Made by a program: the position numbers and the translations under genes | Assembly (NCBI GenBank): GCA_934162625.1 | Contig: CAKPJM010000058.1 | Location: forward strand, 1 to 5,750 | Length of the DNA stretch: 5,750 bases | Source: an uncultured Clostridia bacterium | GTDB lineage: Bacteria; Bacillota; Clostridia; TANB77; CAG-508 | Direction: 5' to 3' | The notes under the pieces: model-generated | What the model was told of the DNA's origin: nothing | Seen by the model: the letters and a program-made list of their open reading frames with translations, nothing else | Databases searched by the model: none | Shown: positions 1-3,727 of the stretch, in pieces | Position numbering within the stretch: position 1 is the first letter of the stretch | Layout of the letters: each line of letters begins with the position of its first letter

Positions 1-1
1 T

Positions 2-55
2 AGTAATTTCTTTGAAGAGCAGGTCTCCGAGGACGGCAACCCCTACATTTTTTGA
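2..55 (+). CDS. Possible 3' end of an upstream gene (partial)
   Basis: One forward frame is open from the window edge to a TGA at 53-55. It encodes a 17-residue tail ending in DGNPYIF. The codons (GAG, CAG, GTC, TCC, GAC, GGC, CCC) are much richer in G+C than anything else in the window. The piece is too short to identify. It could be the end of a real gene, part of a transferred segment, or chance. Confidence 0.22.
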   Translation, partial: SNFFEEQVSEDGNPYIF

Positions 56-73
56 TTAATTTTCAGACAGCCT

Positions 74-294
74 GCCGGGGAATTTTGGCACAATAAAGCA
101 ATAAAATAAAATTCATAAATTAAACTCTATAAGAATTAAATTAAAAAAATGTATTCTTATGGAGGTTTTGCTTTTATGAGAGGAGTTTCAATAGAGGAAA
201 GAGCAGTAGCTCTAGCACAATGTATAATAGATTCAAAAGATACAGTACGTGGAGCAGCCAAAAAATTTGGAATTTCAAAGTCAACAGTACACAA
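74..294 (+). repeat. Direct repeat copy A: spoIIID promoter, leader and 5' coding part
   Basis: This segment matches 1228-1451 in the same orientation. The block around 81-118 is nearly the same in both copies apart from a 3-base indel after CACAAT. The leader at about 119-148 is clearly diverged. The region from 149 to 294 is almost identical, with one change at 157 and one in the coding part (TGT for TAT, Cys for Tyr at residue 16). Similarity stops abruptly at the left near 74 and at the right after 294. Confidence 0.9.
125..164 (+). promoter_or_regulatory. Leader hairpin covering the RBS of the truncated spoIIID
   Basis: The arm CTCTATAAGAAT (125-136) pairs with ATTCTTATGGAG (153-164) over 12 bp with one G-U wobble, leaving a 16-base loop. 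The right arm contains most of the GGAGG ribosome binding site at 161-165. This is the counterpart of the hairpin at 1281-1322. The sequence differs but the pairing is kept. Confidence 0.65.
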
Positions 295-355
295 GAATGC
301 AACACTCCAGAAAGTTAAAAATAAAGGACAACCTATTTCTTATTTGCAAATATAA
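176..355 (+). pseudogene. Truncated duplicate of spoIIID (59 residues)
   Basis: From the ATG at 176, preceded by GGAGG at 161-165, the first 40 residues equal the intact SpoIIID at 1333 except Cys for Tyr at residue 16. They include the whole helix-turn-helix (about residues 23-40, ending ISKSTVHK). From residue 41 the frame runs into an unrelated 19-residue tail ending SYLQI. The second half of SpoIIID, including the basic C-terminal region (RHIRGGMATKLKY in the intact copy), is missing. In B. subtilis that region contributes to DNA binding, so this copy should bind DNA poorly or not at all. I read it as a degenerate partial duplicate. A small competing regulator is a less likely alternative. 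The frame could start upstream at 149, but that ATG lies before the ribosome binding site and is not the likely start. Confidence 0.75.
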
Positions 356-382
356 CTTTATAATCTAAAATAATATAAAATA

Positions 383-428
383 AAATAGCAACCACTTTCT
401 TTGTATTAAAGAAGAATGGTCGCTATTT
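383..428. terminator. Long hairpin between convergent genes, bidirectional terminator
   Basis: AATAGC-ACCA at 385-394 pairs with TGGT-GCTATT around 418-427. An inner stem TTTCTTT/AAAGAA continues it, with one or two mismatches. On the minus strand the stem is followed by a T-rich run (382 down to 361), which suits termination of the lipoprotein gene ending at 432. On the plus strand it can stop transcripts of the truncated spoIIID. Confidence 0.7.
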
Positions 429-431
429 ATA

Positions 432-839
432 TCACTTTTGACTAGTATACAGGTTGTTGTACATCTCTCTTGTAAGGTAAAATGTATAAGTTGTTTCAAC
501 CCACCAACTGTCACTGCTAGTGATGACAACTCTAGGTGTATTTTCAGTTATTTTTAAATTAACATCAATTCCCATTATCAACTCACGTAATCTTACATTT
601 CCACTTCCATCTATATATGTATAATGAATATATTCGTGTGTTCTTAATACTCCTCCATATATATTGGTTTCGCTTCTCTGTTCAATATAGCAAGATGATA
701 ATTCGAATTCACTTGTTGTTACTTGTACAGGTTTACTTTCGCATGCTACCATTGTAATCATACTTATTACAAGTAAAAAAACAAGTATCAATTTCCGTTT
801 ATGAACACCTAATGTTTTTAATTTGATGTTATTAAACAT
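432..839 (-). CDS. Small predicted lipoprotein of unknown function
   Basis: The gene encodes 135 residues. The start at 839 is supported by AAGGAGG placed 7 bases upstream. The N-terminus has a basic stretch (HKRK, residues 13-16), a hydrophobic core (about 17-31) and a lipobox-like M-V-A-C with Cys33, so export and lipid attachment at the outer face of the membrane is predicted. The mature part, about 103 residues, is rich in Thr, Ser, Tyr and Glu, with alternating hydrophobic residues suggesting beta structure and a Trp pair at 112-113. I do not recognise a family. It is probably the second gene of a minus-strand unit starting at the 1149-1177 promoter, behind the small ORF at 969-1058. It lies between the two spoIIID copies on the opposite strand, so it was probably brought in by the event that made the duplication. 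Confidence 0.8.
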   Translation of the reverse strand: MFNNIKLKTLGVHKRKLILVFLLVISMITMVACESKPVQVTTSEFELSSCYIEQRSETNIYGGVLRTHEYIHYTYIDGSGNVRLRELIMGIDVNLKITENTPRVVITSSDSWWVETTYTFYLTREMYNNLYTSQK

Positions 840-968
840 CTTTTTTCCTCCTTAACAAATTTGTTTTGAGTTTTCTTATGAATCGTCTTCTTGTTTTGAT
901 TTTTTAGCAATCCTCACCTTATGATTTTGATGAGATATTTTGCTATGCTTTTGCAGCCTTTCCTTACA

Positions 969-1058
969 TTAGCATAGGTATTTTCCTCCGACGATAGATT
1001 TTGTTTTTCTTCCTTTAGGTACTAGACCACTAAGTTTAAAAAATTTAATCTTTGCCAT
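969..1058 (-). CDS. Possible small basic peptide (29 residues), upstream of the lipoprotein
   Basis: The ATG at 1058 has an AAGGAAGG site 9 bases upstream (an earlier ATG at 1064 is too close to it). The frame reads MAKIKFFKLSG...GGKYLC and stops at a TAA at 969-971. The product is strongly basic and matches nothing I know. After that TAA the same frame stays open for another 30 codons (968 down to 876), again rich in Lys, so this may be a remnant of a roughly 60-residue protein broken by a stop codon. The leader places it first in the transcript that carries the lipoprotein. A chance ORF cannot be excluded at this length. Confidence 0.35.
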   Translation of the reverse strand: MAKIKFFKLSGLVPKGRKTKSIVGGKYLC

Positions 1059-1148
1059 AAGCATTTTCCTTCCTTAAAATAATTATTTTGTAATAAATGT
1101 CTATATATCAACCTGTAAAACAGGATAAAAAAAGTTACAACGATTATA

Positions 1149-1177
1149 ATTATATCGTATTTACATAATTTTAACAA
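1149..1177 (-). promoter_or_regulatory. Sigma-A-type promoter for the lipoprotein unit
   Basis: Read on the minus strand, TTGTTA (1177-1172) is followed by a 17-base spacer and a perfect TATAAT (1154-1149). Transcription would begin near 1142, about 85 bases before the small ORF at 1058. The leader contains a short CCTGT/ACAGG hairpin at 1112-1124. Confidence 0.65.
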
Positions 1178-1217
1178 TAATTTTCATTTTAAAATTTTAT
1201 ATCTTTCAATAGCAATA

Positions 1218-1244
1218 TGCCAAAATGGACGGAGAATTTTGGCA
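1218..1244. promoter_or_regulatory. Inverted repeat TGCCAAAAT-N9-ATTTTGGCA
   Basis: Two perfect 9-bp arms (1218-1226 and 1236-1244) are separated by 9 bases and lie just upstream of the candidate spoIIID promoter. No T tract follows on either strand, so an operator is more likely than a terminator. The right arm is also present in the truncated copy (82-90). The left arm is not, because homology ends there. Confidence 0.5.
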
Positions 1245-1248
1245 CAAT

Positions 1249-1278
1249 GAAATAGCAATAAAATAAAATTCATAAACA
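1249..1278 (+). promoter_or_regulatory. Weak candidate sigma-E-type promoter of spoIIID
   Basis: CATAAACA (1271-1278) resembles a sigma-E -10 element. GAAATAGC (1249-1256) lies 14 bases upstream in the -35 position, but is a poor match. The block is largely kept in the duplicate (92-121), where the -10 reads CATAAATT. spoIIID is a sigma-E gene in B. subtilis, which is why I looked for this type. If this -10 is right, the transcript would start near 1284, inside the left arm of the leader hairpin. Confidence 0.27.
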
Positions 1279-1280
1279 CA

Positions 1281-1322
1281 CCTCTGTGCGAATACAATTA
1301 AACAAATGTATTCGTATGGAGG
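1281..1322 (+). promoter_or_regulatory. RBS-sequestering leader hairpin of spoIIID
   Basis: The arm CCTCTGTGCGAATACA (1281-1296) can pair with TGTATTCGTATGGAGG (1307-1322) over 16 bp, including three G-U wobbles, with a 10-base loop. The GGAGG ribosome binding site (1318-1322) is fully inside the right arm, paired to the leading CCTCT. The equivalent region of the truncated copy has other bases but pairs in the same way (125-164), which favours an RNA structure over chance. The folded leader would hold back translation of spoIIID. Confidence 0.7.
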
Positions 1323-1332
1323 TTTTGCTTTT

Positions 1333-1599
1333 ATGAGAGGAGTTTCAATAGAGGAAAGAGCAGTAGCTCTAGCACAATATATAATAGATTCAAAAGATAC
1401 AGTACGTGGAGCAGCCAAAAAATTTGGAATTTCAAAGTCAACAGTACACAAAGATGTAAGTGAAAGATTATTACATATAAACCATGCATTAGCAATAGAA
1501 GTTAGAAAGATTCTAGATGAAAACAAAGCAGAAAGACACATAAGAGGGGGAATGGCAACTAAATTAAAGTATAGTCACGAAAAAGATAAAGCATGCTAA
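1333..1599 (+). CDS. spoIIID: Stage III sporulation protein D, transcriptional regulator SpoIIID
   Basis: The protein has 88 residues from the ATG at 1333, chosen because GGAGG (1318-1322) lies 10 bases upstream. The earlier ATG at 1306 precedes the ribosome binding site and would add an unrelated MYSYGGFAF. The length is close to the 93 of B. subtilis SpoIIID. A helix-turn-helix covers about residues 23-45 (TVRGAAKKFGISKSTVHKD). The C-terminal basic region (residues 67-80, ERHIRGG-ATKLKY) is the family hallmark and a second DNA contact. The protein acts in the mother cell as activator and repressor of sigma-E genes and, in Bacillus, switches on the gene for sigma-K. The gene appears to be monocistronic, ending at the hairpin 1615-1645. 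Its leader can hide the ribosome binding site, and a truncated duplicate lies 1157 bp upstream. Confidence 0.95.
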   Translation: MRGVSIEERAVALAQYIIDSKDTVRGAAKKFGISKSTVHKDVSERLLHINHALAIEVRKILDENKAERHIRGGMATKLKYSHEKDKAC

Positions 1600-1614
1600 T
1601 ATTAAAACTTATTA

Positions 1615-1645
1615 AAAAATTCCAAGATTATTTCTTGGAATTTTT
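1615..1645. terminator. Bidirectional terminator between spoIIID and the zinc-ribbon gene
   Basis: AAAAATTCCAAG (1615-1626) and CTTGGAATTTTT (1634-1645) form a perfect 12-bp stem with a 7-base loop. T runs occur at the 3' side on both strands. It sits in the gap between two convergent genes. Confidence 0.88.
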
Positions 1646-1651
1646 GTTTAA

Positions 1652-1810
1652 TTAGAAGTTATTTCTTCTTTGTTGTTTTCTTGCTTTTCTACATTCTGGA
1701 CATCTAACAGGATCATTTTCAAATCCTTTTTCTGCATAGAATGCTTGTTCACCTTCTGTGAAAACAAATTCAGCACCACAATCTTTACATGTTAATGTTT
1801 TGTCTGCCAT
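1652..1810 (-). CDS. Small zinc-ribbon domain protein (52 residues)
   Basis: The start at 1810 is supported by AAAGGAGG 9 bases upstream, and the gene stops at a TAA at 1652-1654. The protein has one zinc ribbon with two Cys pairs: CKDCG at residues 8-12 and CPEC at residues 37-40. The motifs between them (EFVFTEGEQAFY, EKGF-NDPVRC) and a basic tail (RKARKQQRRN) match the short 'probable zinc-ribbon' proteins common in clostridia. The four cysteines should bind one zinc. The role is not established; the basic tail suggests nucleic-acid binding, which is inference. It is transcribed divergently from yabG, behind the promoter at 1930-1958 and a leader of about 110 bases, and ends at the shared terminator 1615-1645. 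Confidence 0.9.
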   Translation of the reverse strand: MADKTLTCKDCGAEFVFTEGEQAFYAEKGFENDPVRCPECRKARKQQRRNNF

Positions 1811-1929
1811 TGTATAATACCTCCTTTTTAGAATTTCTAATTTAATTATTTTGACACAAATGATCCTATCTAAAAAGAAGGGTAAAAGTCTCTAATAAAT
1901 TAAATTGGCTATATCTTACAACCTTGCAA

Positions 1930-1958
1930 AGTATATCATATAAAAAATAAAATAACAA
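1930..1958 (-). promoter_or_regulatory. Sigma-A-type promoter with extended -10 for the zinc-ribbon gene
   Basis: On the minus strand, TTGTTA (1958-1953) is followed by 17 bases and TATACT (1935-1930), with TGA directly before the -10 (extended -10). The start would be near 1923, giving a leader of about 110 bases in which I see no known riboswitch. Confidence 0.6.
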
Positions 1959-1984
1959 TAGATTTTAATAATATTTATACAATC

Positions 1985-2011
1985 ACAACTTTCAAAATTC
2001 GACATAAAATA
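1985..2011 (+). promoter_or_regulatory. Sigma-K-type promoter of yabG
   Basis: AC at 1985-1986 is separated by 16 bases from CATAAAATA at 2003-2011. This fits the sigma-K pattern AC, 16-17 bases, CATAnnnTA. B. subtilis yabG is a known sigma-K gene. The transcript would start about 20-25 bases before the ATG at 2041. Confidence 0.65.
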
Positions 2012-2040
2012 TATTAGGCAAATTTGTTTGAGGTGATGAT

Positions 2041-2856
2041 ATGAATATAAAAAAGGGAGATGTTGTAGGGAGAAAATCGTATGGCAAAGATATTTTTTTT
2101 ATAGTAGATACGATACTAACAACTAGGCAAAATAAGAAATTTGCTATTCTTAAAGGTGTAAATGTTAGAATAATGGCAGATAGCCCTATAGAGGATTTAG
2201 AAATAATAGGTACGCAGGAAGTTATAAATAGTATAAAATCATCTGAATTGTACTTAGAAAATAGAATAAAAAAAAATAGGATTCAAAAAGAGGATAGTCT
2301 AAAAAGACAGAAAATATATACAGGGAAAATTTTGCATTTAGATGGAGATAGAAAATATAGTGAGAAATCTGCAAGGTATTATAATAAAATGGGATTAAAT
2401 GCAGTTGTAAGAAACATTGCAGAAAATAAGCAAGCAAGGGTTATAATTCCGCTATTAAATAAGTTTAATCCAGATATATTAATAATAACAGGACATGATG
2501 CAATGCTAAAAAATGGAACAAATTATAATAATATATATAATTACAGAAATTCAAGACATTTTATAAATACAGTAAGAGAAGCTAGAAGGTGGGGACCTAA
2601 TTCAGATAAGTTAGTAATTTTTGCAGGTGCATGCCAAAGTTTTTATGAAGGAATAATGTCAGTAGGGGCAGACTTTGCTTCATCTCCAGGTAGAATATTA
2701 ATAGATTTTGTAGATCCGTTGATAGTTGCAGAAAAAATTGCTTTAACAGAGAATTATAAATTTGTAACAGGTAGTGAAATATCCAGAGAAATAAAAGAAG
2801 GCACAAAAGGAGTTAGTGGAATAGGAGCTAGAGGAAAAAGCCGAATAATAAAGTAA
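2041..2856 (+). CDS. yabG: Sporulation-specific cysteine protease YabG
   Basis: The protein has 271 residues, a little shorter than the roughly 290 of B. subtilis YabG. The start is supported by GAGGTG at 2030-2035. The N-terminus (MNIKKGDVVGRKSYGKDIFF) is the typical beta-rich YabG opening. A lysine-rich linker follows at about 72-95. The protease part begins near residue 97 (GKILHLDGD-KYSEKSARYY). His152 in TGHDAM and Cys198 in FAGACQS are the expected catalytic residues, with the conserved SPGRI-IDFVDPL segment after them. YabG acts late in the mother cell. In Bacillus it trims coat proteins such as SpoIVA and SafA, and in C. difficile it processes germination proteins (SleC, CspBA). It has its own sigma-K-type promoter. 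No clear terminator follows. Confidence 0.95.
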   Translation: MNIKKGDVVGRKSYGKDIFFIVDTILTTRQNKKFAILKGVNVRIMADSPIEDLEIIGTQEVINSIKSSELYLENRIKKNRIQKEDSLKRQKIYTGKILHLDGDRKYSEKSARYYNKMGLNAVVRNIAENKQARVIIPLLNKFNPDILIITGHDAMLKNGTNYNNIYNYRNSRHFINTVREARRWGPNSDKLVIFAGACQSFYEGIMSVGADFASSPGRILIDFVDPLIVAEKIALTENYKFVTGSEISREIKEGTKGVSGIGARGKSRIIK

Positions 2857-2864
2857 GTAATATT

Positions 2865-2908
2865 AATGTAACAACAATGTAATGAAATTGTAATAAAACT
2901 GTATTAAG
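2865..2908 (+). repeat. Four 11-bp-phased TGTA direct repeats, possible Pho box
   Basis: TGTA occurs at 2867, 2878, 2889 and 2900, each exactly 11 bases from the next, in units of the form nnTGTAAYnnn (the last is TGTATT). A weaker fifth unit (AGTAAT) overlaps the yabG stop codon in the same phase. Read on the other strand the units are TTACA at 11-base spacing, like PhoP-family boxes. The array ends 57 bases before the veg -35. Confidence 0.55.
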
Positions 2909-2965
2909 GAACGCGAAATCCTACAGCTGCAAAGGATACACGAAAAAGACCAGACAACTTGTTTT

Positions 2966-2994
2966 TTGACATTTTTCATGCTTAATGATATAAT
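2966..2994 (+). promoter_or_regulatory. Consensus sigma-A promoter of veg
   Basis: A perfect TTGACA (2966-2971), a 17-base spacer and a perfect TATAAT (2989-2994) are present. Transcription should begin near 3001, about 28 bases before the veg ATG. The B. subtilis veg promoter is likewise one of the strongest vegetative promoters. Confidence 0.92.
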
Positions 2995-3028
2995 TTCATC
3001 ATCTTAATAATAAAGGTGCGTGTGTTTT

Positions 3029-3301
3029 ATGATCTACAAAAATGATATTTCTAGCATTAAAAATGAAATAGGCGAAAAGATAGGACAAAAGATAATAGTT
3101 AAAGGATCACTTGGGAGAAACAAACCTTTTGAGGAGGAAGCAGTTATAAAAGAAACTTATCCAAATATCTTTGTAGTAAAGTACGAGGAACATGATACTA
3201 ATGTTAGTTATAGATACACAGATATACTTACAAGAGATTTAGAGGTTTCAGTATTTGATGGAGAAGGATATTGTCCTTTGATTCCACCGTTACAAAAGTA
3301 A
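3029..3301 (+). CDS. veg: Veg family protein
   Basis: The protein has 90 residues from the ATG at 3029, with AAAGGTG (3012-3018) 10 bases upstream. A GTG at 3020 would lie almost on the ribosome binding site and is unlikely. The length is close to the 86 of B. subtilis Veg. The family signature is visible: a short helical N-terminus, then GQKIIVKGSLGRNKPFEE (residues 19-36), the KETYPNIFVVKYE core (41-53), and VSYRYTDILT (59-68). In B. subtilis Veg is abundant, stimulates biofilm formation by opposing the SinR repressor, and affects outgrowth; its role in clostridia is not clear. Here it lies between yabG and the sipL-like gene, but with its own vegetative promoter and terminator. It is therefore regulated separately from its sporulation neighbours. 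The tail after residue 77, with CPLIPP, differs from the Bacillus protein. Confidence 0.93.
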   Translation: MIYKNDISSIKNEIGEKIGQKIIVKGSLGRNKPFEEEAVIKETYPNIFVVKYEEHDTNVSYRYTDILTRDLEVSVFDGEGYCPLIPPLQK

Positions 3302-3316
3302 AATAGTTAATAATAT

Positions 3317-3347
3317 AAAAAATTCCTAAATTTTAGGAATTTTTTTT
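3317..3347 (+). terminator. Rho-independent terminator after veg
   Basis: A 13-bp stem forms between 3317-3329 and 3333-3345 around AATTCCTA/TAGGAATT, with a 3-base loop and a run of eight T at 3340-3347. It separates veg from the sipL-like gene. Confidence 0.9.
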
Positions 3348-3397
3348 GTCCTTCTAAATATAATATATATTATTAAACTTTTAAGGAGGGATTTTAT

Positions 3398-3727
3398 ATG
3401 CTACTAGAAACAGAAAAAGAGAATGTATGCATAAACCAAATAGTTGGACAAAAGAGAGATGAAATTGTAGTAGAAGGAGATGTTATAGTAAATGATATTA
3501 AACCAGATGTATTAAGTATAGTTAGTGCAAGCGGAATACCATGTGTATATAAAAAAGAAGTAATGGATGGAAAAATAAGACTTGATGGAAGTATGAATAC
3601 ATACGTTATATATTTGGCCGACAGCGAAGACAGTACTGTAAGAAGTATAAATACAGTTCTAGACTTTACTCGGAATTATAGATATAGAAAATTGTATGTC
3701 ACAAATGATAGTGAACGAGAAGGTTAA
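3398..3727 (+). CDS. sipL: SipL-like coat protein, N-terminal fragment (frameshifted)
   Basis: The start at 3398 has a strong AAGGAGG (3383-3389). Residues 1-92 form the first DUF3794/SPOCS domain: the opening ETEKENVCINQIVGQK, then VVEGDVIVNDIKPDVLSI and VRSINTVLDFTR. After Arg92 (codon CGG at 3671) the frame runs into a tail of 17 residues that does not fit the family and stops at 3727. The family sequence continues in the +1 frame. Dropping one G from CGG gives FTRIIDIENCMSQ and joins smoothly to the next open frame, restoring a single 512-residue protein, the usual SipL size. I therefore read this and the 3696-4937 entry as one gene with a one-base insertion or a sequence error. The gene is isolated from veg by a terminator. 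A weak TTGTCC/TATTAT pair (3346-3373) is the only promoter candidate I see. Confidence 0.85.
   Translation: MLLETEKENVCINQIVGQKRDEIVVEGDVIVNDIKPDVLSIVSASGIPCVYKKEVMDGKIRLDGSMNTYVIYLADSEDSTVRSINTVLDFTRNYRYRKLYVTNDSEREG

Larger units (their letters stand above)
1228..1451 (+). repeat. Direct repeat copy B: spoIIID promoter, leader and 5' coding part
   Basis: This is the partner of 74-294, offset by 1157 bp over the coding part and 1154 bp upstream of a 3-base indel. It runs into the intact spoIIID gene, so this copy is the complete one. Confidence 0.9.

Noticed and set aside
1306..1332. Upstream ATG adding MYSYGGFAF to SpoIIID
   Set aside because: This ATG precedes the GGAGG site and lies at the hairpin loop; the extra residues are the translated ribosome binding site. 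The ATG at 1333 gives the family length.
1206..1541. Minus-strand open frame of 111 codons over spoIIID
   Set aside because: It is antisense to the clear spoIIID gene, Ser/Cys/Leu-rich like typical antisense shadows, and has no ribosome binding site.
2222..2806. Two minus-strand open frames within yabG
   Set aside because: Leu/Phe-rich antisense shadows of an AT-rich gene, inside a well-supported yabG.
2905..2965. Known riboswitch (c-di-GMP, guanidine or THF type) between yabG and veg
   Set aside because: None of the conserved cores of these classes is present, and the segment lies upstream of the promoter rather than in the leader.
3020..3028. GTG start for Veg
   Set aside because: It is only one base from the AAAGGTG site, too close for initiation. 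The ATG at 3029 fits the family.
3665..3700. Programmed +1 frameshift in sipL
   Set aside because: The rare CGG codon is suggestive, but the preceding ACT codon would not re-pair well after a +1 slip, no stimulatory signal is evident, and I know of no such case in this family. An insertion or sequence error is simpler.
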